Assembly (NCBI RefSeq): GCF_027596085.1
Contig: NC_072469.1
Span: 21,252,781 to 21,316,780, forward strand
DNA length: 64,000 nt
Direction: 5' to 3'
Source: Anoplopoma fimbria
Taxonomy: Eukaryota; Chordata; Actinopteri; Perciformes; Anoplopomatidae
Each line of letters opens with the position of its first letter. Within the stretch, counting starts at the first letter, position 1. Shown here in pieces: positions 43,494 through 56,200 of the stretch. The translations under genes were made by a program, and so were the position numbers. Below the pieces are notes generated by a model. That model saw nothing but the letters and a program-made list of their open reading frames with translations. It did not search any database and was not told the DNA's origin.

Positions 43494-46400
43494 TTTAGAT
43501 ACCAAAGTCTCCTATCTCCTACCACATAAAAGGAAGACTTCTAAAGGAATGGTGAAAAAACAAAACAAACTGAAATTATTTCCCCCTGATGGTTATACAA
43601 AGCATATGCAACAGTATTACTAGTTGCTGTATACCACTTATGACATGGCAGTATATTCATGGGTCAGAGAAAAGAATGGTTTGGGCCTATTTGCGATGGG
43701 ACCACACATGGTATAATTTATGATATTTTTAAATCAATTAGATTTTTATATTCGGAACTTGGACAGACAAACTTAGATGACAGAGTATAGTGCATAGTGG
43801 ATGTGTTTGTTAATGTGTAAACAAGTGCAAACGGTGAGAAGGGCAATAACCTTCCATTAGTCTTTAACATAATACATAGTACAGATAATTGAATCCTTTA
43901 TTTCTAATTTCCTTTTTTCTGTTTTTGAAATATATTGAATACTTCAACAAATATGTTATTGCATGAGGTTGCATGCAAAAGGCTGTTGTCAATTTTACTC
44001 CAAAAAATAAATTAAAAGTTTGTTGGTTTGTGGGCAACTGGTTGCCAGAACATTTGAAAAAGTAACCACATGTGGGCCACACAAGGGGCCGGATTACACA
44101 ATACTTAAAATCATCATGATCATTAATAATACTTTTCTACAGTTGTAAAAGATAATGATTATTTTGCGTTTAAGGTGATGCTCCTGTTTAATTAACGTGT
44201 GTATATGACATCTATAATCTTAGCAGGGTCGAGCGCCAATGTGGCATTGATTGGTTGCAACTCGGAGTCTCGCTGGTAAGCCCTCTCCCTCACCCAAGAT
44301 CCCTTCCAATGAGAAGCAGACCTGACTAGGCATCAGTTGTGGTGTAACGGCTTTCAGTGATTTTGGTCTTAACCCCAGAGCTTGTTTTGAAACCCTCCAG
44401 GGGGGCATTGAATAATGAAACGCAAGTGCTGTGAAAAAAAACATGTGCTCCTTCTCTTCATTGCCCTGGTTTAGTGACGACTACACTGGGAGTCAGGGGA
44501 GGGGGGGGATAATACTTGGTGGAGAAGCACATCTCACTTAGCTAAATTGGCCGTGTCTCATCTCTCAATACCCACTGTTCACATGGGGAAAATGAAAACG
44601 AGCTCCACCAGGTGCTATGTGGGATTTTTAGAGCCTGAAGAATTTTCGGAACTTTTCCCACACCCTAAATTCCTCCTTTAGGAGCAGAGATTGGTCAGAC
44701 ATGCCTGGATAGCCTTGGTCAACACCTCTCCGGCATTTCTCAGACTCGGGTCTGTCTTTCACACTCTCTGAGGTGTGCAGCAGTAAGTTTCTGATGAGTA
44801 ATAAGATACAACCCTGGCACAAGTCTGCTCATGTGTGCAGCACACAATTTTAATCTCACTCTATTAAACATCACATTTTCAAGAATTTGGACAGAGGGCA
44901 AATTGTCCAGATGGCCCTAACTCAGCAGTAGCCATATTAGCTTTCAAAATGTCCCGGCTAAGTCCTGAGTTACCATTTACCTGGGGCGGCGGGGCACTTC
45001 CCTTTTGATTTCTGCACAGTTGCTCTGATCTGTCAAGCAGAAAAATAACCAGAGGCTACTTCAAAGGCCAGGTCTGCTCGCAGCGGCTGAGTCCAAAATG
45101 CTGCTGCCTTCATGCGAGGGGCCAAAGCTAAAAGGCGTCTTTATATGAAAATTGGTTTCATTAGGATCAGTGGAATCCTTTGAGGGTCAGTGGGAAAAAA
45201 GAAAACACATGTTGACAAGCACAAACGTCTGCACCTTCTTATAAACATCAACCTCAATGCTTTTCACAATGCGTTTATGACAGCTTTTTTTTTTCAATTT
45301 TGTAAGACAGCACACAAAGGATAGAGCGCAGGTATTCAAAAAGAGATTGTATAAGTCTTAAAAAGATTGGGGTGTTGAAGTAGCTTTCTGAACAACAGGA
45401 CCTTGTTCTCACATCAGTGGCCGGCATATGTAGTGTCAGTGTTGGTGAAGGCATACCCTATGCACTAAAATTGTATCTTCAGAGGTGTTTTACAGTGTCC
45501 AGAGGGAGGCTGAGAGGATTTATTTTTGACTAAGGTGAGAGTACATACACTGCAGTAAAGAGGCAAAAACCCTAATTATCCTGCAACTGGAATCATCAAC
45601 ATTGCTCTATTTAACTTGCAAATAGACTTGGAGCCTAAAATAGAAAAATGTGTGGCAAAACAAACAGACAAACAAGTTAAATTCTGAAAAGAAACAGAAG
45701 GAGAGCAAAGTTTAGCAAGAAAGTGGATAGAAGATATCAAAGGAGCAAAGATAAATTCAAAAGCCCTTCATTTCAGGGGGTCATTTATAAACACTTAAAG
45801 CTGGAATGCCAAATTATGGGTCAGCTGCTCATTTACACCCTTCAGGTCGGCCTGGAAAAGCTTTCCAGCTGTAATTTAGCTGCAATGTCGCCCAACCCCT
45901 GTCAAGTCAACTGATATCGGAGCATGGAAATTATTAGACATTAAACATAAGAAGAGATGGGAGAACTCCAACAGGGAGGCTTTTTATCAGAGTCGAGGCT
46001 CAGGATCGGCTGTGGTTGTTCTCTTCCAAGACTATGAGGGGAGGTAACTCAATCTCATCAGGCAGTTTCTTATCTGACCAGAGATCACACCCTCAGGAGT
46101 GGGCTGTAATTTCTTACCATCGCAAGCAGCACTTCAGTGCAGTTTGGTTGAGCTCTGGAAAGTGGTACAACTCCTATACTATGTGAAATGCCTATACGCT
46201 ATATAGGACAGAGCCTTAAGGTGGCTAGGAGGGAGTGGGAAATAATGAGGTGTTTGAACACCACATGAGGAGACGTCTTAGGTAACCTGATCACTATCAT
46301 GTTCAAGCTCTTTTCCACGTGGTCGGGTTAGATGCTTTGTCAACAAAAGGACGCAGTGAGAGGGATCTAAGCTCCCAGCAGTAGGTCTTGTAGATAATAG

Positions 46401-48035
46401 GTTACAGTTAGGCTAGCCCTCGATCATAGATCACTGAGCCCCATGTGGCTCGGTTTTCAGAAGAAGTGAAGACATTAAAGTCATCTGTCTGGGTCCAAAA
46501 GGATGCATTTTAGGAGGATGGTGGGGTTATGAGTTTGGCTCGTGTTACCTGGGCCCTGCTGGAGCTGACCTGAGCGAGACCTACAGATTAAGGAACCATC
46601 TGGGAGCTGCAACCTGAGCTCAGGAGAGGAGGACCAGCAGGGCCTGTCCAGGACACCACTTTCACTTATCTACAATGACACACACAAAAACACGCACAAC
46701 CACACATACACGAGCCTCCACTACTGTTAAAAGTACCTTAACTCAAAGTGCTTTTGAAAAGGAGAATGCTACTCAAAATGATTAATTCACATCTGCCATT
46801 TCTTTGGCACAAAACGACTCAGCCACACAAACCGCTGAGCTTTGACTGTAATGTCATAAGGGATGGGAAGTGAGTGTGTCTATAGTTCCAATAACTTTAA
46901 CAAAGTGATACCTCTTCTCTCTAGATCACGTCACATCAGGTTCAGGAGAATAACTGCATATAAATAATTAAAGCATATAAAGTTAATACTTCCATTAGTT
47001 ACACTACAGCTGTTAATTCAATGTGTCAGATGTATATTCAGTCAACATTTATCTGATCGAACATTGTATCGGAAGATACCTAAATTTTGGAATGGAGGCA
47101 AAAAAAACTAAAGGTCATCAATGTGTCCAGCTCCAGTGGCAGAGACAAATAATTAATTGGATCACAGACAGTTTGAGTTTGTAAAGCCAAAGGGGGTTCA
47201 TTGATTTTTCGTTGTATTTTTGCATGTTTGAAAATCAGAAAATTACCAGATTATTCTCATTTTCTACCCTTTAATCATTTCAAGACGACATCGGTTAACG
47301 TTTACTGAACAAACCAAGCCATCTCGGGACAAATAAATGTCCCTTTAAGCAGAGATTCCAGGTAAAAATGTAAAAAATAAGAAGTTGTGCTTTAAGGATT
47401 TTTGTCCAAAAGACGATTTGGCTCTCACTGATGAATTTCCTATTTTAAAAGGCCCAAATACATATATCATCCCAAAACGGTGCTGACCTACACCACTGTA
47501 AATGTTTCAGTGAAGCACTCCAATGATTGAGATTTCCCAACAGTACAATGAATAAAGTATACCATCCATCCGTGAGGTCGGCACAAGCACAAGACAAAAA
47601 TCCTTAGATTTGTAAAACTCCCAGTTTATGGAAAATAATTTGCCTTTAACCACATTAGCTGCAACTCACAATAGTATGACTCTAATAAAAAACAAAGACT
47701 GATTCATCCATATTATGACAAGTGGCCACACATGACAGACATCCCCAGCTCCAGATGTGAAATACAGTAGGCATGACGTTGCTATGCTTGTTTTCTGGCC
47801 CTTTGATCCATAAAAATGGAGTGCATCTGCTGGACATTTTGCCAAGATATTATCTCATGTAGAGCCATGGAGAATGAGAACCGAACGTTGTCTGAGTGTA
47901 TAATGTAGGAGATTTAGCCAGTGGTTTCTTCATTTTTAATTAACCGCGTCAGGGCTTTTCCACTGCCTGCTGTTCTTTCACCTCCAATTTGACATCCATT
48001 ACACAATCTCAGTTTGACTTTGCCTTAGTTGATGT

Positions 48036-48117
48036 TCTTCAGAAGTTGTGGAGTTCACTCCGGCTGCACTGGCTCCAATTTAAAAAGTTCCATGTGATTC
48101 TCAAAAGGCTCCTTTAG
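48036..48117 (+). mobile_element. possible L2-like LINE relic
   Basis: In one frame the bases read LRLHWLQFKKFHVILKRLL followed by a stop. This resembles the LHWLP...R...K.LL segment downstream of reverse transcriptase in L2/Maui-type LINEs (from memory). No reverse transcriptase motif is visible upstream, so this would be a short decayed fragment. Confidence 0.35.
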
Positions 48118-51100
48118 GTCCCTGTGGTGGCAGTCCTAATCAGTGCTTTACACACAGCAGACCGCCATAGAACCAGAGCAAGGCCTGGTTTTCATCTGAG
48201 AAAACAACGATGGCTCCTAATGCCGTCCTCAGGACCCCTGTCTTGTCGGACTACACGCAATGATAGATCAATTTATAGAAATTTCTCATATTTGAACAGG
48301 GCTTTTCATGTCTCTATTATAAACACCCCTACCCTGCAGCAAATGTCTAAGCCAATAAACTGTTCTATACAGATTATAAATAGAAATGTACTGTGTGTGT
48401 TTGTATGTTGGGGAATACCTCCAATATGAAAGTATAAGAACAATTACAAAGAACGGCCACACTGGGCCATAATCACACTGAAAGCATTTAAATAGTTCCT
48501 TATAGAAATCACCATCATATTGCCCTTACACAACTTCTGTCTCTGCTACATGTGCCTATGCAATGGTGTTTTGTCAAGTATCTGCCCACCCATCTACAAG
48601 ATGCATGAGGCAGACAACCCACCAGGAATAGCCATGGACTTGTCTTTAGGCAGTCAGGAGTGATCGGTCTCCATCTCCCCAATAAAGTGCTAATAACACC
48701 CCCATGCTCCACACGTTGCTATAAGCACAGGCCTCACAGCTGTTGCGCTCAAACAAGCTCACCAAAAACATGAGCTCAGCATACCATCTGCTAGTTGTGT
48801 CTCCTGCAGATCATTAATCAAACTCACTATTGCTGCATCGATGCTGTAGAAGTTATTGTTCCCACCACATCATTAGGAGCGCCGGCGCCCGCATTGTTTT
48901 CTATATGACATCAGCGTGTAAAAAGCTTTCTGATGCGGTGAGAAATACTTTGGGTTATCATCAGTGATAGCATAAATCATTTAGAGTGAGGCTTTAAAAG
49001 TAATGACATTTACAGTAGTTATACTCCACACCATTGAGGATCCAAATGGCATTAAATGGTTGTAAAAATGGTGGGCAAGACAATGAACACATTATGGACA
49101 ACGATAAAGATTATTTTATTAACACAAAGACAGAGCAAGAAGATAAAAAAATCCTTCATTCCTGACAAACCAAGAAAAGCCCTCAAACATCCCTACTATT
49201 TTGGGTTATGTGGTACCCGCTGAAAACGATGTGGTCGGCACCAGACAAACCATCTTCACAGAGCCATGACAGAACACCCAATGCATCAATACCCCACGCA
49301 TTAGCTGTCAACTCCTGCAACCAAGCTGTGCCACCCCAGAACAACACCACTAACCTCAGTCCTCCAAAATGAGGTTGTGGAAGGAATTTAATTAACCGTT
49401 TTCTGCAATAAAATGTTTACCGTTGTTTCAATATAATGCAACATGACAGCTGGTTTGGAACAGCAAGCTCAGGTGTTAAGATATCAAAAGTATCTACATA
49501 CCAATGTGAAATCCATCTGTCCAAAGATAGCATGTGAAAAGAATTGAATGCATGGACTGAGTCATTTTATCACAAAGATACAAAGAAAAGTGACTTCATA
49601 TTATTTTAATTAAAAGAAATGCATGGTTGTAGCTTTGAGCGGGGATTAGATATAGACCACAAGAATTTATAACACCAAAATATAAATACAGCACATATCT
49701 TTCTTCACTCAGGACCACTAGTTGTCAAAAGCAATAAATCAACAACAAACTTGGCGTCCATCTGCTACTTTGAACATTTCATCTGCAGCAAATGGTGCAT
49801 GACCACCCAGTTCCTATGGTAGATCTGAAAGTTAATGCAGAAACAAATAGTGTTTTAACTCTTAAGTAACTTTCTTGAGGTGTTTCATGGGTTCATTAAG
49901 GGCAACTGTTTTATGTGGCGGACCTTGCAAATGCTTGTTTATCCTGGACATCTATAATCTAGATATCTATCAAAACTGTAGCTGGTTTATGGTCTGATTC
50001 CAAGTCAAGGTTGCGTATTAATTTATGGCACTGACATTCTAGGACAAGTAGCAACCTTGTTCTGCCAGCAGCTGAAAAGAAGGGGCCTATGGGCCTCAGC
50101 TGAGGGGTTATATGTTTAAAAAAAAACAGCTCTCCCCACCCATGTGAAAACCATCCCACGGGTTTGGAAGTGTCTATGTGAAAGTGATGGCGGGAAATGA
50201 AGAAAGCCAGTATTGTTAAGAAAAACAAAACCTGGTTCTTTAGTCCTTGTCAGGGATTCCTGTGTGTGAATTAGTATCTGGTTGTTGGCCATTAATTGCC
50301 CATAACTGGAAATTTGTGAAAAATGAAAACCATTTCCTCTGCTAAATATCCGCGTTGTCGAGGTGTTGAATAGTCCTCTTTACTAATGGCTCTGTTCAAG
50401 ACAGAGGTTCTAGCTGGCATAGAAGCATACCAGCTGGGATCCATACCATAGATTTATCTCTCATTTCTTATGAAAGACGTAGCGGTATTAATCATTTGCG
50501 GATATCTTTGTGTTGGCTCATACAATTCCATTTCTGTTCTGCTAAATTGGTTGTTTCCCGTCACAAGTCTCCTTACTTTCTAAATTCCAACTCATAAAAC
50601 TCCTCTTCTTACTGAAATCTACACCTATAGGTGCGATCACTTCGAGGAAATTGGATCATCAAATCATCCAAACAGATAATCTGTCACCCTTTAGAGGGTT
50701 TTTCACAAATATAGTCTCCCACTTTTTCTTTTTGTAAGCCTCTCTGGGAACTTTTTCAACTGTATTGAACAGCTAGTAGTCTGTTGATTACAAAAGTTAG
50801 CCCATGTTTCATTGTGACAAGGCCATTTAGACTACTAGTGCCTCCTGCATCATGATGGATTTGGCTTTCACAGCCACAGAATCACAAATCACAGTTAAAT
50901 TGCTTAAACTTGCACAAGAACCATACAGCAAAATGTCCACTAAGTCTGAAAATAAATTCAACATAATCTTATTTTCAGCAGCTACTGGACCAGATCAAAG
51001 CAAAAAGTTTTGTTTTTATTTTAACAGGTGATGGAACCACACCTTCAATATGTGACTCACATTGTTCAGCTTCTGCTTAGGGCTGTTGCAATAGCCGCAA

Positions 51101-52671
51101 AATGGCAAAACCGCGCTTTCAACAAGCCAACCACAGGAGATGGCAAGCAATCACCACAACGGCTATAGTCAATTTTTTTCTTTTTTTAATTCTTTGCAAT
51201 AAGAGCACTATGTATTTAAAAGTTGAATAATGTTAAACTTTTGTCTGTCATGTACCATTCAATGTAACATCTGTGCTGGGAGGTTCCCATTGGATAAACT
51301 CAATGACCCACTTGCCTTCATGTTCTCTAGCCCCAGAGATAGGCTGTTAAAGTACATAAGCCTGGACTGAACTGAAATCTTCTGCACCAATGAAAATTCA
51401 GCAAAAACCTGTATACTTGTTTTTATAGACATTTTCAGAAAACAATTACCTTTACATTACCAGAATTAGGCTTCCATCCAAGAAACCAAGCTCACGGTGT
51501 ACAAATTTGAGTGAACTTTTGAGACCACTGTAGCAATGTCCTTGAGGGCTTTTGTGGCTGCCCTGCTTCATGCTGCTTTATGAGAGCACATGCTGTTGTT
51601 TTTATGCGCCCTTCCAAACTTTTAACACCACTTTTGCTGGGATTCTCCAACTAAGCCTTTGAAAGTGGAAGCCAGCCTTGACGGTAATCCTGGGAGTGAA
51701 AGTAAATGTTGGACACAGACATCACTGAAAGGGGCAGGAAGGTGGGGCAGGGTCAAAACTATCTTGTTGCTTCTTTATCAGCTGTGATGAATGCATTTTG
51801 TATGCAACATTTCTTTACGATTTAGAGATTAGTGAGTTTTGTCTAAAAAGGAGGACAATAGAAAAAAATAATATAATATAGATTTTACAAACACAAGAAT
51901 CAAAACAATTTCTATTTATTTCCATTTCTCCTCTAATCTTAAATAATATAAAACAACATACATTTGTTCTTCAGCATAAAAAAATAGCTAAGGATAAGAG
52001 GTGAGATTAGGAGGCCACAAATCCCAGGCAGTAAATCTGAGCAGGAGGATAGTATGAGACAGGCGGTAAACTAAAGACTGTGTTAAGAACAACATAAATG
52101 AACAACACCTGTTATTCCAGGTTTGAAACAAGACTGCAACAGAAGAACAAAGTGTAGTGTTAACTCAAAACTACCTCACTCTGTCATCTGAAAATACTTT
52201 TCCCCCCCTTTCTTCCCACTCTCAAATTTACTGCTTCTATGACAATATGCTCACTGTTTAAATAAGCACTGCAGAAACATCTGGATTCACTGACAACCGG
52301 CCGAGGACGCAGCTCTATTTGCCCTTGGATGGCGAGGCTGAATTTTGTGCCGTATAGAGCATTATCGACAAACTTATGTACAAAAGACGATGGATTTCTC
52401 TCTTATAAAAACTTCCCGGACAGGCTTTGGAAAAACCAGCTGACTGCCAGGACTCATTCACTAGATTAGTGCCTTAAGTGGATAAGTTGAAGCGGTCAAT
52501 TGATATACACAAATTGTAAACATGGGCAAATGGAAAACAGCATTGTGAGAACACAAAGCTTGGAGAAACCCTGAACAATGCAAATAAATGGCCACATTAA
52601 ACTGAAGATACAATATTGATGTCACGGTACAATCACTGCTGCTGTGATCTCTCTGCATTATTTACACTGTG
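48118..52671. other. upstream non-coding DNA, part 4
   Basis: AT-rich; I see no coding exon or repeat family that I can name between the LINE-like relic and the pogo-like element. Confidence 0.6.
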
Positions 52672-52673
52672 TA

Positions 52674-53233
52674 CCGTATTTTCCGCACTATAAGGCGCAC
52701 TTAAAAGCCTTTCATTTTCTCAAAAAACGACAGTGCGCCTTATAATCCGGAGCGCCTTATATATGGATTAATTCTGGTTGTGCTTACTGACCTCGAAGCG
52801 GTGTTGTGTGGTACACGGCGCTCTGTCAACATGTTTTAGTAGACTTTGGTAAACTACAAAGAAACCGCAGCAGCATTACGGCTACCGTAGTCAGGAGCGT
52901 CAGGAGTAATACATACTGTGCTTCACCATAATATTACAGTGTGTGTGTATAAGGACCAACATGGCTCCTGTCAAGAGACACGCTGACGACCAGGACTTCA
53001 CACTCAAGGCTGTCAGTCACGCAGTAGAACATGGGAATAGAGCAGCTGCGAGAGAATTCAACATTAATGAATCAATGGTAGGAAGTGGAGGAAGTTTGAC
53101 TGACTGACTGTTTTGTTTCGCTTCATGCGCCTTATAGTCCGGTGCGCCTTATATATGAAAAAAGATCGAAAATAGACCATTCATTGACAGTGCGCCTTAT
53201 AATCCAGTGCGCCCTATAGTGCGGAAAATACGG
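52674..53233. mobile_element. non-autonomous pogo/Tigger-like DNA transposon (560 bp)
   Basis: Both ends carry a 28-base terminal inverted repeat starting CCGTATTTTCCGCACTATA. The two copies differ at one base (AAGG versus GGGC context). TA dinucleotides flank both ends (52672-52673 and 53234-53235), as expected for the Tc1/mariner/pogo target duplication. Sub-terminal copies of TGCGCCTTATA lie in both halves. The middle holds the start of a protein resembling the helix-turn-helix domain of Tigger/Brinker-type transposases; the catalytic region is gone. The copy is therefore an internally deleted derivative, mobile only with help in the past. The one-base difference in the ends suggests it is fairly young. 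Confidence 0.85.
52961..53107 (+). pseudogene. broken transposase N-terminal (Brinker/HTH-type) relic
   Basis: An ATG opens 48 codons beginning MAPVKRHADDQDFTLKAVSH, then EHGNRAAAREFNINESMV. This is the pattern of the N-terminal helix-turn-helix of pogo/Tigger-related transposases and their domesticated relatives (K.A....GNRAAAR.F.....V). After Val40 the expected RKWR motif is out of frame, apparently by loss of one base, and a stop follows at 53105. No DDE catalytic domain follows before the end of the element. It is not a functional gene. Confidence 0.7.
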
Positions 53234-56200
53234 TAGTTAGATATGCCAATAAGTTCACAAGAACCAGCCACGAGCAGAGTAAACTCATCTTCATGTAATG
53301 ATCACAAAATTATTTAGTGATTCATATTCTCCATCATCTCATGAAAAGGTAGTGCCGATACAATTTAACATGAGGAGGAAACTTTGAGTGAGAGAGAAAG
53401 AAAGTTTGAACCATAATCTCTGTGTAACACTGGCTCACAGAACTGACCTGTTAAGATAACAAGAGGTGACTCCGTGAAACTGCCCGTAATTTATCACAAC
53501 TGGAGCTCATCAGAAACTGCTGGCTTAACCTTGAGAGCAGCCGACCGAAAATCAAACAAACATTGCAAGCGTTTTGTGGAGTCCACCAATAAATTGAGTA
53601 AATTCAGAACAACCCATCGGAGCATTACAAGCAGTTCCTGTATTTGTTTGGGCCGCACTGCACCAAGATAGCCATGACAATCTGACATAAAAATAAAAGA
53701 CCCTGACAGTTAAAATTGGGTCAACCTCAAACATCCCATGCCTAATTCCTGAGTAAAAGAGAACAGACGCTAGCGTTTGCACTTTGAAATGTTTATTTTA
53801 GTAGCCTGATAAAAAAAGGCTGCAACTTAAGGGCTGCCTGGCTAAAGAGGCACAGATTTACAAGAGCAAGATGGATTTGGACAGACAATGAGAAAGCAGG
53901 GCAGGCTTGAGGAGAAGAAAAAGAAAGAAAGAAAGCTTTCATTGCTCTCTTTGAGTTAAAGTAAATAGCCTTCTTACACACATCAAAGATGAAGGTCTCT
54001 TGCTTGTCCAGGTTTCCCCTTTGACAATCTATTACACTGCAACAAGCTAGTTTTCTAAAACGGAGCACTGGTAATGGGGGTTATTATTTCCTTCATGCTA
54101 GAAAAAACAGAGCTCTAGCTATGAATTGTCTGCAGCTATATAATCACAGTCAAAAAGAACATTGGCCCTTAAGATGTAGTAATCTAATTAAATCTATAGC
54201 AATGTTAGTAAGTATCGATGAAGAGAAAGCCCTAAAATCCATTTAATACACTTCTAAAAACACAAGTGCTATAAAAACTATTCATACCCTATTTTTGCTT
54301 TAGTAGATGGAAGGCAATAATGCCAAAGTATTTTCAATGTCTACTAGAGGTGCAGTTCATATCTAAAATGATAAATACACTCCACTTATAAAAATAACTT
54401 TAGCCATGTTTTAGCAAGCCACTGTAGTTGGCTAAGGCACTTGCAAACATAATACTGCAGAGCTTTCTGATGAATCCAACTTCGACTATAACTCAAGTTG
54501 CATACTGTCAAAATGCTTAAGCTTGACTTACAGAAATACAGTTAGCCTAAAAGTGTCATTTGGACAAACTGCTTGCTGCACTTTTTACTATTGATATAAA
54601 CTGTGTCCTCAGTTTTTTGGGGGGATTAGGCAACTTAGAAAAACTTTTAGGCAGCTTTCAGAATTGTTTTTGCTGTTGCACCTTCAAGGAATATAAAGTC
54701 ACTGGAGAGCAGTCAATTGTTGTCCCCTTTGGTATGGGCGAGACTTAATTGTCCTCTGTCTCTATTTAATGACTTTTTTAACAACTAACAGCATGGCTCT
54801 AGGGGTGGAAATGTCAATATGCCCACTTTAGTCCTGACTGAAATATCTTACTTTTGAGAAGATATCCATGGTGCCTGGATGATTAATTCTAAGGACTCTT
54901 CATCTAGCGCCACCAGTAGATACACTTTTTTGTTACTTATCCAGTGAAATATGTCAGCATTTACTGGATGTATTGGCCCACCATTTTATACAGACATTTA
55001 TAGTCTCAAGATGATATATCCCAATTATTTTGAGTAGTGATACCCTGATTTCGACAGAACTATTGTATGGATCCCCATGAAATTTGATTTAGACTATCAT
55101 ATTTCCATCAAACTCTGCTGTTATTTGTTTTCAGTGCTAATTAGCAAATGTCCGCGTGATAAAAAAAGGCTATAAAGCATTTCATTTTGGCTTCCTTGGT
55201 TACATTTTGGAGTGAGTCATATACGTCCTACTATCTATGGATTTCCACCTTTGCTTCCCTGTATAACTAAACACCTTCCCTCTTTTCATCACACTCTCTC
55301 TCCATCCTTTCCCCACCATCTGTCTGCCTTCCTCTCATCCTTTATTCTCCCTTCTATCATCATTCCAGATGTTGACTGCTGTCATTGGTGCTTCATAAAT
55401 CCGTTTTCTCTCCTGTCAGACATCCCTCCATCTCCTTTCTTCCATCTCCTCTAGCTATCCCTCCACCCTCTCGGTAATCAAACCTCACTTAAACTACCCT
55501 GGTATCCTTATATCAGGACTTGCTGAGGCTGCATGTTTTCTTTGGGAAATGACTCATAAATTAGGGAGCTCCCAGGCTGGCTGTGAAAGAGCCAGACAGG
55601 CATACACAAGGGTGCCTGATTAGTGTGGCTGGGAGAAAGGCCAGACAGGCCAAGGCTGCAAGACCCATTTAGGACCATCACTGACTTGAAAGAGGAAAGA
55701 AAAACATATTGATCACATGACACTGGCTGGGTCATTCTTAAAAGCTTGGCAACGGGGATGCCTGAGCTACAACTGGGTTAAGTGTCACTTTAAGTTTTTC
55801 TTTGTTGAAAATAAATGTTTAAAAAAGAATAACTTTTGATAAATACTTTATATAACAAGACCAATTCATATACAAATTTAAATCTGGACTACATGCCATA
55901 AAATCCCATTTATCCATTGATTGCACAGAATTTCATAAACCCAGAGGAAATGTTGCACGCACTGCTGAAACTCTTGTTAAAGAGAAAACACTTCAGTAAG
56001 AGCAGTCAAGTTTTGATGAAATAGGCAATATAACATTTTGAATTTATTTGCTCAGGAACCTTTTACATATTTGTCTTCATGACATTTTACACACTAAATG
56101 ATTAAATGGAAGAATAAGTGATCATGAAAAAGTTAGGTGCAATGCTTTTTGACCAGGTGGAGATGCAGTGTGAATACAAACTGCTCGAAGCAGACACAAA

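Larger units (their letters stand above)
34816..48035. other. upstream non-coding DNA of sulf1, part 3
   Basis: No coding exon that I can support. It holds a GT repeat, a TTG repeat, a short hairpin and a tRNA-like relic listed separately. Otherwise it is AT-rich single-copy-looking sequence. Confidence 0.6.

Noticed and set aside
43298..43525. Poly-asparagine frame
   Set aside because: Translation of the TTG run on the opposite strand, with no homology in the flanks.
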